DNA of 64,000 nt from Candidatus Gracilibacteria bacterium CG17_big_fil_post_rev_8_21_14_2_50_48_13 (GTDB taxonomy: Bacteria > Patescibacteriota > Gracilibacteria > 1-14-2-50-48-13), in contig PFFG01000006.1 of assembly GCA_002783265.1 (NCBI GenBank), positions 84,159-148,158 of the forward strand, in the 5' to 3' direction. A model generated the notes under the pieces. The model saw only the letters and a list, made by a program, of their open reading frames with translations. It was not told the DNA's origin and did no database searches. Below, piece by piece: positions 18,419-27,000 of this stretch. Position 1 is the first letter of the stretch. Every line of letters starts with the position of its first letter. The translations under genes and the position numbers were made by a program.

Positions 18419-19975
18419 ATGCATTTTTCTCAAACCATATCGACATTCCTCCATCGTAGCCAAGTGCAGGCGCATGTGAGTGAAGAAATGCGCCCTACGG
18501 TGAAGTATTGTATTTTACTCACGCTGTCGACACTTCTTGCCCATCTGGGTATTATGGCCAATCAGTCCACGGTGACGATAGGTTCCATGCTCATTTCACC
18601 CTTGATGTGGCCACTTATCGGGATGACCTTAGGCCTTGTCGCAGGAAAACCGAAAATGATTGTGAAGGGCGCCTTGGTTTTCGCAGGCAGCATGCTTTTT
18701 GCCATTGGTCTCAGTGCACTTCTCACCTATGCCTTTAGTCCCACGGCTATACTCCTCAATGCGGAAATCACTTCCCGCATTTCCCCGACCTTATTTGACC
18801 TTCTAATTGCTCTGCTCACCGGGCTTGCGGGGGCGTTTATCGTATCATGGGAAAAGGTTGCGGACGCCGCTGCTGGTGTTGCCATCGCCTCTTCTATTCT
18901 CCTCCCCATGACGGTCACAGGCATTGGTCTCTCCATCGGCAATATGGACATCGCCTACGGAAGCTTTCTTCTCTTTCTGACCAATGTCGGCTCCATTGTC
19001 TGTACGGGTATTCTGGTGTTTCTGTTTTTAGGACACCACGAAAACACCAACAAAAAAAGTAATGAATTGCTCACGGTGGGTTTGGTGGGTAGCAGCATGA
19101 CCATTATTCTTCTTGCCTTCCCGCTCACCTCAACCTTTATCAATATTCTTGAAACCAATGCCACGGAGTCGCTCGCGAAAAGCACCCTGGAAACTCAGCT
19201 ACTCATGATCGACGACAGCATCGTCACCGACAGTGTCAGCACACGCAACGTCAGTGTGGGCAGCGGCACTCGATTGCAAGTCACGGCGCTCCTGCGAGCG
19301 AAGGACAATTTTCGCGTTCCCTATACGAGTCTTCGTGATATGGAGAAACACCTCTCGGAGACGCTTGGCAAAATGGTCCAACTGGATATCCGCGTTCTTC
19401 CTCCCGTGACGACAATCACCGATGATCTCTCCGCTAAAGAGAAACGTCTCGCACTGGAAGAAAAACTTGGGAACATTATCAGCACGTTTCTTCGCAGTAT
19501 CGACAATCGTATTGGCATTGAGTCACTGCAAATTGCCGGAACAAATCCCCTGCAGATTGGCCTCGTGTTAAAGGCGCCAACGGATACAGTCCTTACGAAT
19601 ACAGATCGCCTCGACCTCAAGGACGTTCTGGAAAAGGAACTCCTTGCGGGTGTGCGTCTGGAAATGAGCATCCTTCGTACGGATGTCATTACCGAGGTTG
19701 TGGAACCCCATCGTGACGACATGCTGAGCAGTCTTGAAACCACCGTTGACCGCTTTGCGGCAAAACAAAACACGGATGGAGTCACCATTGCTTCTCGCGT
19801 TGCCATAAAAACTCCAACGGGATATGTCCTTCAAATGCAACTGCGAGTGCGTGAGGACATTGACAATCTGTCTCTCTATACAACGAGCTTACGGAACACC
19901 GTCATGGCGAGTTATCAGGGGACTTCTGAGCCCTTAAGTATTCAAATAACCGAGGAACGGTACAAGACGCTCTAG
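18419..19975 (+). CDS. DUF389 family membrane protein
   Basis: 518 residues. The N-terminal ~215 carry about six membrane helices with the DUF389 signature: LAHLGIMANQSTVTIGSMLISPLMWPL, then a glycine/alanine-rich helix with ADAAAGVAIASSILLPMTVTGIGL. The remaining ~300 are soluble, with repeated alpha/beta-looking stretches (two similar blocks around EKLGNIIST...SLQIAG and LETTVDRFA...VAIKTPTGY). DUF389 function is undetermined. The start follows atttctctcgt. The last four bases overlap the convergent APH-like gene. A large soluble C-terminus is beyond what small DUF389 proteins carry. Confidence 0.85.
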   Translation: MHFSQTISTFLHRSQVQAHVSEEMRPTVKYCILLTLSTLLAHLGIMANQSTVTIGSMLISPLMWPLIGMTLGLVAGKPKMIVKGALVFAGSMLFAIGLSALLTYAFSPTAILLNAEITSRISPTLFDLLIALLTGLAGAFIVSWEKVADAAAGVAIASSILLPMTVTGIGLSIGNMDIAYGSFLLFLTNVGSIVCTGILVFLFLGHHENTNKKSNELLTVGLVGSSMTIILLAFPLTSTFINILETNATESLAKSTLETQLLMIDDSIVTDSVSTRNVSVGSGTRLQVTALLRAKDNFRVPYTSLRDMEKHLSETLGKMVQLDIRVLPPVTTITDDLSAKEKRLALEEKLGNIISTFLRSIDNRIGIESLQIAGTNPLQIGLVLKAPTDTVLTNTDRLDLKDVLEKELLAGVRLEMSILRTDVITEVVEPHRDDMLSSLETTVDRFAAKQNTDGVTIASRVAIKTPTGYVLQMQLRVREDIDNLSLYTTSLRNTVMASYQGTSEPLSIQITEERYKTL

Positions 19976-20799
19976 CAGCGATCTTTCTCCTCAAGGTACC
20001 GGATTACCTCAAGAAGGTTCGGCTGAAATGGGCTAGGAAACCGCACAAAAGCGAGCAATCGTGCGTATTGTTCAATGCGGCGTCCTTGTTCTTCCGAAAG
20101 ACCCCCATACCCAGTACAAAAAGCATCGTACATCATCAGCTCTTTTGGGTCTTGCGTGGTTACAAAGGATTCCAGAAAATCCAACAAGACAAAGCCCAGA
20201 TCATATAGTGCGTCGCCCGAAAAAACATCTGATGCTTTATCAAAAGGGATCAGCTGTTCACCACGAATCAACACATTATTTGAGTGATAGTCGCCATGAA
20301 GGAGCGAAAACTCACAAGGCGTCTGCTCCACAAGAGTCTGGAGAAGTTTTTCCATATCTGTAAGAAGCGAAGTTGGCACCAATGCCTCACTTTTCTTTTG
20401 CCGCTTCACTCCATAGCGAAGGAGCCCCTCCAAAAAACTACCCCAATCGAGAGTATGTTTGGTTCCATCTACATCCATTGTAGTGGCCTCTGCAAACTTG
20501 ACCGCGTGCATGGCTCGAGTCATTTTCCCCCACGCGTAAGCAGTTTGTTCTGTGAGATGGTCCCCTAAAACAGGACTCCCTTGCACATACTCCAGCAGAA
20601 TCTGATTTGGTGGGAGCACTTCCTCCGTATTTTCCTGTAATGCGATAAGGCCCGCCTTTGAAATAGCGTGTACAAAAGCGCGTTCATTGGCAATTTCTTG
20701 CGGCAAGGCCGTCTTACGAACCCAGAAAGTTTGCCCTATACGCACCAGATCGACCTGGGAAGAATGGCTCCCGGAAAGCGGGTGAAGGATTTCCATCAT
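19972..20799 (-). CDS. Aminoglycoside phosphotransferase (APH)-fold kinase
   Basis: 275 residues of the APH/choline-kinase/fructosamine-kinase superfamily, which transfer phosphate from ATP to small molecules. The catalytic loop is LLHGDYHSNNVLI (about residues 164-176). The metal-binding aspartate follows in LIPFDKASDVFSGDALYDLGFVLLD. The N-lobe is short, with an ERAFVHAIS helix that may hold the alpha-C glutamate. The substrate cannot be told from sequence; an antibiotic-resistance role is not implied. The start is 3 bases after the stop of the P-loop gene, so the two are translated together. Confidence 0.85.
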   Translation of the reverse strand: MMEILHPLSGSHSSQVDLVRIGQTFWVRKTALPQEIANERAFVHAISKAGLIALQENTEEVLPPNQILLEYVQGSPVLGDHLTEQTAYAWGKMTRAMHAVKFAEATTMDVDGTKHTLDWGSFLEGLLRYGVKRQKKSEALVPTSLLTDMEKLLQTLVEQTPCEFSLLHGDYHSNNVLIRGEQLIPFDKASDVFSGDALYDLGFVLLDFLESFVTTQDPKELMMYDAFCTGYGGLSEEQGRRIEQYARLLAFVRFPSPFQPNLLEVIRYLEEKDRC

Positions 20800-20802
20800 A
20801 CA

Positions 20803-21321
20803 TTACATAGACAGAGAATTCAGCCAGGCACGAATGTCCTCGGCCACTTCCTCGGGCGTTTTTTCCTCCGTGGAGAATTCCACGGCTCCATGCGCTTTCA
20901 TTTTGGCGAGAAGGCCTCTCGCTTGTTCTTCATCATACTCGGCAATTTGCGTGGTGCCTCGCTGCAGCAAACGGGCTCGACGCGTCTTGGGCGAACAGGT
21001 CATAACACCGTAGGCAAACTGATCGGCATCAAAATGTTGTGCCGCCTCCAGCTCGGGCACCTGCCAGGGGAAAATACCGACACCGAGCACACACACATGC
21101 ATGTTCTGCCCGTGCCATGCTTTTGCCACAGACAGCCACCAGTTGTGTTGCTGCCGACGCCACTCTTTCCCCGATTCACCATCCCTCGGAGGGGGAAACT
21201 TTCCGTCATCGAAATCAAAGAATATCCACCCTTGCGGAGGATGCTCCAAAAGTCGATGCAGCGTGGTGGTTTTCCCCACACCGCCACGGCCATTGATGAG
21301 GACAAAATGTGGTTTTTTCAT
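20803..21321 (-). CDS. Small P-loop ATP/GTP-binding protein, possible kinase
   Basis: 172 residues. The Walker A is NGRGGVGKTTT (about residues 10-20); a FFDFDDGKFP segment near 34-43 may provide acidic metal ligands; an arginine-rich SPKTRRARLLQRG lid resembles those of nucleoside kinases. A tryptophan-rich insertion (EWRRQQHNWWLSVAKAWHG) lies between. The family was not identified; a small-molecule or nucleotide kinase is the best guess. It is the middle gene of a three-gene minus-strand operon and starts after gttcttcc. Confidence 0.7.
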   Translation of the reverse strand: MKKPHFVLINGRGGVGKTTTLHRLLEHPPQGWIFFDFDDGKFPPPRDGESGKEWRRQQHNWWLSVAKAWHGQNMHVCVLGVGIFPWQVPELEAAQHFDADQFAYGVMTCSPKTRRARLLQRGTTQIAEYDEEQARGLLAKMKAHGAVEFSTEEKTPEEVAEDIRAWLNSLSM

Positions 21322-21353
21322 GGAAGAACTGTACGTGAATGTACCAAAATAGT

Positions 21354-22289
21354 CTACCCCTCCATAAACCCCGGATTATCAAAACTGAAAAGAGTCACCT
21401 GTCGCACAATTGCAATTCTAGCGTCTTCAAATCGTTTCTTCTTTTCCTGCAGACGGTCAAAACCCAGTTTGATTAGGTTATGAAACGTCTGCCGAGGAAA
21501 GCCACGCTCAAGCTGTTGTAGAACCCCGCTGCGCAATTCATCGTTTATGCAATAACTGTCAAAAAACACTTGAAGAAAGGTTTGAGGATCCAGATTTTTT
21601 AAAAGAGCAGCGCTGCACAACGAAAAACAAAACTCCACAATATCCATAGATTTCTGAGTTATAGTAGGTACATGCTCCTCATAGATGGAATCAGGGAGTG
21701 TCAAACGCGCATCCTTCAAAGCACAAGTACCATCTTCTTGCACATCAACTCGCAATAAAATGTCGTTGGTGAGTAACTCACCAATCCCCCGCCCTGTACA
21801 TCTATGTATTTCCTTTACGAGCGCACCTGCCATACGAATCCCTTCCTCTGCAGAGAAATTGCCTAAGTATCTTCTATCAGTTTTACGAAGAAGATCATCA
21901 AGCAGTACACCATCCTTATAGTCATCTAATAACTCTGTAATGTATGGGACACTCTCATAGCCCCCATATAGTTCCATCAGACGAGGTATCCGAGGTGTGT
22001 ATCCAAAATGGCTTCCCAACTGCATAGCAATGACATTGTCATACACTTCTGCTTCACTGGCCTTATGTCGCAAGCTCTTGAAGCTATTATCATCAACTCG
22101 GTACACATGCCTCGCCACTGCTCCCACTATCCTATCAAGAAGGCTCAGTTGAAAAATAATACTATTTCCCTGAATTCCTGCCGACCACTCATAAATACCT
22201 ACATCTGACTCATATTTTCCCGTTGGAAGTGTATCTTTCGTGAGAACTGAATTAAGCACCTTGCCCTCCTCATCCTCCTGATTTTCCAC
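21354..22289 (-). CDS. Hypothetical protein, degenerate kinase-like; probably the 3' part of a frameshifted gene
   Basis: 311 residues from a GTG at 22289, but the frame is open back to 22430 with no better start codon. No family was recognised with certainty. The order of elements (YITELLDDYKDGVLLDDLL, then EIHRCTGRGIGELLTNDILLR, then CALKDARLTLPDS) echoes an APH/protein-kinase C-lobe, in which the HGD and DFG-type acids would be missing or altered. This is weak inference. The upstream ORF (22406-22624) ends inside this open frame and has the promoter, so the two probably form one ~424-residue gene. It is followed after 32 bases by the P-loop gene and then the APH-like gene. Confidence 0.6.
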   Translation of the reverse strand: MENQEDEEGKVLNSVLTKDTLPTGKYESDVGIYEWSAGIQGNSIIFQLSLLDRIVGAVARHVYRVDDNSFKSLRHKASEAEVYDNVIAMQLGSHFGYTPRIPRLMELYGGYESVPYITELLDDYKDGVLLDDLLRKTDRRYLGNFSAEEGIRMAGALVKEIHRCTGRGIGELLTNDILLRVDVQEDGTCALKDARLTLPDSIYEEHVPTITQKSMDIVEFCFSLCSAALLKNLDPQTFLQVFFDSYCINDELRSGVLQQLERGFPRQTFHNLIKLGFDRLQEKKKRFEDARIAIVRQVTLFSFDNPGFMEG

Positions 22290-22405
22290 AACAACATGAT
22301 TGAGATCTTTTGTTGCATACTCCCCCGTGTTTAATAGTTCCTGAGCAGCATCTGCAAGGTTCTTTTTATTCAGGTTACTAACGTCATCGTCACTCTTTAA
22401 AACGC

Positions 22406-22624
22406 TTAATACTGTACGGCCTTCTTTGGACTAAGAAACTTTTGTACTTCCTTCAGATCTTCAAAGCGATCTCTGTCGCCTTTACGAAATAACGTCTCGT
22501 GTACACGAGATTTCTTCACTAGTTGTTTTATCTTTTTCCAGCCCTCTTCCGATGAGACACCTGCCGTACTTGGGCCAGAGCTAAGCATGCGATGCGTTAC
22601 TGGATTTTGATTGGAAATACCCAC
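22406..22624 (-). CDS. Short N-terminal ORF, probably the 5' part of the frameshifted gene
   Basis: 72 residues from a GTG at 22624, basic and helical (EEGWKKIKQLVKKSRVHE, then RFEDLKEVQKFLSPKK). It has a well-placed extended -10 ~25 bases upstream. Its last residues (SPKKAVQY) run past the point where the next frame, beginning SKEGRTVL, takes over, so a -1 shift near 22425 would join the two into one protein. Alternatively it is a genuine small leader protein. Confidence 0.45.
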   Translation of the reverse strand: MGISNQNPVTHRMLSSGPSTAGVSSEEGWKKIKQLVKKSRVHETLFRKGDRDRFEDLKEVQKFLSPKKAVQY

Positions 22625-22649
22625 TGTTGCATGATTAAAGAATGACTCC

Positions 22650-22658
22650 AGTATAGCA
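22650..22658 (-). promoter_or_regulatory. Extended -10 promoter of the kinase-like operon
   Basis: TGC-TATACT on the minus strand, directly downstream of tRNA-Trp; the -35 position falls in the 3' end of the tRNA gene. The start is expected ~20 bases before the GTG at 22624. Confidence 0.55.
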
Positions 22659-22673
22659 TATCTGATTCATAAA

Positions 22674-22747
22674 TGGCAGGCCTACCCAGAGTCGAACTGA
22701 GATCAACGGTTTTGGAGACCGGTATTCTGCCATTGAACTATAGGCCT
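22674..22747 (-). tRNA. tRNA-Trp (CCA anticodon)
   Basis: A full cloverleaf on the minus strand. Acceptor AGGCCTA pairs with TAGGCCT; discriminator G is followed by an encoded CCA. Anticodon loop CTCCAAA reads UGG. The anticodon stem has one C-T mismatch at its outer pair. The T-arm loop reads TTCGACT. Confidence 0.95.
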
Positions 22748-22793
22748 GTGCGGGGGGTATTGTAGCGAGCCTCCCCCTGTTTGTCTAGCTCTG

Positions 22794-23690
22794 TTAACGA
22801 TGGCGAAGTTTCCTGAGCTTTTTCCACTTTTTCCGTCGTTTTAAAAATAACGGATACGGAAGTATTGCCTCGATTTTACTCATAAATCGATCAAAGGCGG
22901 AAATGGGCTGCTCGTAAAACGCTCTTGCCGAACCCAAGGTTTTGTTCATTTTTTCAGGCTCTCGTACTGCATTGCCATCGCTGCGTGCCTCCTCTTGATC
23001 ATTCACACGTATACAGGAAGAAGGGGTTTCCTCTTCAGGAGAACGACAAAGCACTGCAAGTGCCTCATCAATTTCCGCTTTCAGAGCAGCAATCATCTTC
23101 ACATCTTCCTCGTGCCGATGGACCAGCTCATGGTTTTCCTTTGTGAGTTTGAAAATTTCTGCACGAAGACGCTTCACTTCTGCATCGACTTTTTTTGTTC
23201 CCGTTGCGTCCTTTTGCTCTGATATCTCCTGAGTGAAGCTATGTGCCGTAACTATATCTGAGCGCTCGTCAGAAGCGCGGCATGCAGCAAGGATTTCCTG
23301 CTCAGGACAGTCGGAAGCATTATCACGTTTTTTGTAGGCATGAAGAATGACAATTTCCGCTGCAGACGAATCTATTGTAAAAAGGAGGCGCACATCATTG
23401 CGTGTACCATTTCTACTATTTGGAACCGCAGAGTACTTGTAGAGTGGGCTCTCGAGATCGTGATTGTATCGCTTTTTCCTCATTAGGCCAATACCCTTCG
23501 CTCCAGGATTCACCACCAACATGCCCTCTTTTACGCTAACGGCAGATGCTAGGCGCTTGCTGAGCTGCTTCCAGTCTATATGAAACTGATGATCAGAAGC
23601 AAGCATAGCAATTCCCGTATCCGCATAGCGTGTCGTCACAAGGGAAAAAGGTGCGATTTGTTCTACAGAAGATTCAGGAGAAGATGCCAT
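22794..23690 (-). CDS. RelE/ParE-like domain fused to a coiled coil and a basic tail
   Basis: 298 residues, no clear database family recalled. Residues ~83-123 (LYKYSAVPNSRNG, RNDVRLLFTID, AEIVILHAYKKRD) have the strand pattern of RelE/ParE/HigB toxins: a basic segment, an RLLF-x-ID strand, and an I-V-I-L-H-AYKK strand. Residues ~165-215 form a probable coiled coil (EVKRLRAEIFKLTKENHELV). The last ~20 residues are strongly basic (RRKKWKKLRKLRHR), suggesting nucleic-acid or ribosome contact. No antitoxin-like small gene is adjacent, so a classic toxin-antitoxin pair is not supported. The start follows tttcttctcgta, with a strong promoter upstream. Confidence 0.55.
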   Translation of the reverse strand: MASSPESSVEQIAPFSLVTTRYADTGIAMLASDHQFHIDWKQLSKRLASAVSVKEGMLVVNPGAKGIGLMRKKRYNHDLESPLYKYSAVPNSRNGTRNDVRLLFTIDSSAAEIVILHAYKKRDNASDCPEQEILAACRASDERSDIVTAHSFTQEISEQKDATGTKKVDAEVKRLRAEIFKLTKENHELVHRHEEDVKMIAALKAEIDEALAVLCRSPEEETPSSCIRVNDQEEARSDGNAVREPEKMNKTLGSARAFYEQPISAFDRFMSKIEAILPYPLFLKRRKKWKKLRKLRHR

Positions 23691-23713
23691 TACGAGAAGA
23701 AAAAATATACTGC

Positions 23714-23741
23714 TTTATAAATACTTTTTTCATTATGTCAA
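23714..23741 (-). promoter_or_regulatory. Promoter of the RelE-like/coiled-coil gene
   Basis: Minus strand: -35 TTGACA (23741-23736), 16-base spacer, -10 TATAAA (23719-23714), ~17 bases before the expected transcript start region of the gene starting at 23690. It sits just after the rpmG terminator. Confidence 0.7.
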
Positions 23742-23753
23742 TAATTTCACCAT

Positions 23754-23780
23754 AAAAAAAACAGGCCCGAAGACCTGTTT
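23754..23780 (-). terminator. Rho-independent terminator after rpmG
   Basis: Minus strand: stem ACAGGTC / GGCCTGT around a TTCG tetraloop, followed by a run of Ts. Confidence 0.85.
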
Positions 23781-23800
23781 CTCATGACGAAACCATTCGA

Positions 23801-23965
23801 CTATTTCTTTCCCTTTGGCACCTTGGTATTGTGCTCCTTGTGCCCCTTGCACTGACGGCAAAAAAGCTTGAGGGAAATCTTTTTCTCGGCACGCTGACCG
23901 ATTCTACTTGCTTTGTTGATACGATTGCAGTCCTTGCAATGCCAGACAATGTTGAGGGAAGGCAT
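23801..23965 (-). CDS. rpmG: Large-subunit ribosomal protein bL33
   Basis: 54 residues from the ATG at 23965 (MPSLNIVWHCKDCNRINKAS). The order strand-CxxC-basic loop-LKLFCRQCKGHKEHNTK is typical of L33; C10, C13, C36 and C39 make it the zinc-binding form. An ORF reading extends to 24010 but adds atypical residues, and a TATAAC -10 lies inside that extension (near 23993-23998), which supports the shorter start. It stands alone with its own terminator. Confidence 0.88.
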   Translation of the reverse strand: MPSLNIVWHCKDCNRINKASRIGQRAEKKISLKLFCRQCKGHKEHNTKVPKGKK

Positions 23966-24039
23966 GAATGTCGAATTATTAGCTACATGCGAGTTATACT
24001 TGCACATCATACGAAGAAATACCCCGGAAGCAAGAGATT

Positions 24040-27000
24040 TTATCGCCCCGTGCGTCCACGCAACGGAAGTGCCTCAATGATTAGATGGATCACGTCCTTC
24101 AAGGTAATACGCTGATCGGGCACAAAAGACTCCCCTGCCCGGAGCACCACCTTATCTGTAGCAAAGCGCACATATCGTCCATACCACTGACGGTAATCGA
24201 GAGGAAATACCTCGAGAGCACCATCCAGCACATCTTCCTGCGAGAAGAACTCTAAAATAATTTTTAACGCTTCCGCTTCTGAGACCTGCTGATCGGGTCG
24301 AAATAACCCATCATGGAGATAGCCAGATACGATTTTATATTTACGCCCAACCTGTATATACAAGAAGTTTGTATGTTCAGCAGACACGTCTGGAAACAGA
24401 GGCACTCCAGAGACATCGTAGGAGAAGTCTGCACAAGAAATTTGTAAGAGATACTTGAGCAATTCGGAGCGGGTGACGGGTTCATTGACATCGAGCACCT
24501 TTTGCCCCTTGGAGAAATTCACGCCAATTTTCTGCACTAAGGAAATGTCACTTTTAAGCTTTTCGGAAATATCGTTGGGGACAATATACGAATACTCAGC
24601 CTTCAGCTGTGAACAAACAGATTCTTCGTAGGATGCAGGCGCTCCTGAGCCATTATCACGAGGGGGTAGCGCTGGCACTGAAGATGTGCGTCCGCCTACC
24701 TCAGGAAAGAAAAGAGAGGAGAGCGTCGCAATCGTTGCATCCAATAGGCCATTCGATGCAGGTGCGCTGCCATGGATTCCCTCACCATCAGAAGATGCTC
24801 CTCTCGTTTGATTCAGTAAGGATTGCAATAGACCTGAGACCGCAATTTGACGCATATTGCCTTGTGCATCCGTAAATTGAAGAACAGGAGGCAACTGTGA
24901 AGAAGGTATACGTGCCGCGGGCACCTCAGTAATAGACGGCTGTTGATCATTCTGAACACTGCTCTGATCAGAAGAAGATGCATTTTGTTGATCACTCTGT
25001 TGTGCTGCACCTCCTCCCCCACCCGTATACAGCGGGATAACCGGCGCCGCACTTCCCACTGTGAACGAAAAGGACCCCGTCCCTGTATTTGGTATGGCAG
25101 CCTTATCATCCGCACTCCACGTCACCACGACGTTGCCAGGGGCTAGTGCCGATGCAGGGGTAATAACCACCGTATACCCAGCGCCGACAGCGGTCAATGA
25201 GCAGGAAAATCCCACCTGACACACACCTGCGATAATCGCATGTTGCGCCCCTACATCGACCGTGATGGTCGTACTTTCAATGCCCGCTTTATCATCCGAC
25301 AGCTGCAGGGTTATGGCCTGAGTACCTACGACACCTGTGGTATTGTTGATCGGTGTGGTACTTGCTAGTGTTGGCGCTGAGGTATCCGCTAATGAAAAGG
25401 TTGATGTTGCGCTGACGGGGCTCAAGTTTCCTGCAGCGTCTTCTGCTGCGATACGGAGATAGTATGTCGTTTCAGGAAGCAACCCTGTAGAAGGGATTGC
25501 AATATCTTGCAGGCGACCACCAGCCAGTATAGGTATAGTCAGGTTTTGTACACCACTGTCATAGAGTACACTCGTAAACGCTGCATCTGATGCCACTTCG
25601 ACTTGATAAGCACGGATAACATCTCCCAAATCCGGATCACTGGTAAGAGCGCTCACCACCACCGAGGTACTGGTAAGCCCCACTGGGTTAGTTTGTGCCG
25701 TCTGGGCTCCAGCAGTTGGAGTATTTATAAACACCCCTGTTGGTGCATTGGGCGCCTGATTCGTCGTCCCATACGTGAGCTGTACATTATCGAGAGTTGT
25801 ATACTGTCCGCCATTGGAGAGGAGAAATGCCCGAAATTGCAGCGTTCCGGTCCCGACTTGTAGCGGGAAAAACGGCAGTCCACTATGCATCTCCGCTGCA
25901 GTATTCGTTTGCGCGGGATACCCCGCACCAGTTTCTGGTGTCCATGTGGTTCCATTCCAGTAATACCAGGTCGTTCCGTTGTTCGTGACCTGATACTCTA
26001 CTGAGCCTTCATTACCGTTTCCCATCGTTTGTACAAAACCCGCGAGCGTTTGAAATGCAGTCCCAAGTGACTGTGTAATAACAGGTGCAAGTGCTGAATA
26101 GGCCGAAGGCAACAATCGCACAAGCTGTAAACCAGGCGTGTAGGTTCCGTCACCACGAAGTGTCGCCTGATATTGCGCATAGCGATTACTACCAATATTC
26201 GGCGCAACTTGCGTTGGAGGATTTAAAGTCGTATTGCTGGATTCATCATAGTAGGTCGACGCTGTACCATCAGGACCCACAAAGGTTTCGGTATCACAGG
26301 CAGCATCGTCACAACTGCGCAGTTGTAGCAAGACTTGTAAGCCATTACGAAGATAATTTGTCAGCACCTCTCCTGCCGTAAGTACGCGAGCATAGACCGC
26401 AAATTCATCAAGCAACACGCGCGCAGCAGGACGAATGGGGGTACTTGTCCCCACGCTGGCAGCGCCAATTTCTAAAGGTTGTGCTGTATCAGGAATATTG
26501 AACACACTCGCCTGTGTCGCAATCTGGGCACCCTTCTTATACAGACGAAGAATACTTCCATTAAACGTAGCGGCTATGTGGTTCCAGCCGCTATCGAGCG
26601 TCACCCCCTGATCTATCCCGCCAAAACTTGCATACACTTTGTTTCCCGTAAAGGCAAAGCCATAGGCACCATGTTTACCTGCACCAATAATTTTTTCATC
26701 ATTATTATCCGAAACGGAAGGCTGGACACCATCAAGCACGCTCGCAACTTTTCGTAGGGTAATTCGATCAATAAGCATACTTGCATCGTAACTATAGCCA
26801 CCATTCATGTAGAAACTGATACGCCCTGGCCCTGAAAAGGACACAAAAGATGGGTACGTCGTCACTGGCGCGACATCATTTGCATCAGCTACAGCTCCCG
26901 CTGCCCTTGTCGTTCGTGTGCGTCGAAGACCGTCTTTTGCCATGATAAAGTCCATGATTTCGCTATACGCTGTGTTGAAATCGTTCGCCCCAACGACAGG

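Noticed and set aside
19972..20799. Aminoglycoside resistance gene
   Set aside because: Only the general APH fold is visible; the superfamily covers many small-molecule kinases.
20668..21483. A 271-residue plus-strand open frame
   Set aside because: It runs across the ends of three real minus-strand genes and shows no protein-like pattern.
22415..22435. Programmed -1 frameshift as an established mechanism
   Set aside because: No X-XXY-YYZ heptamer or downstream pseudoknot is evident; a sequencing error or pseudogene is equally likely.
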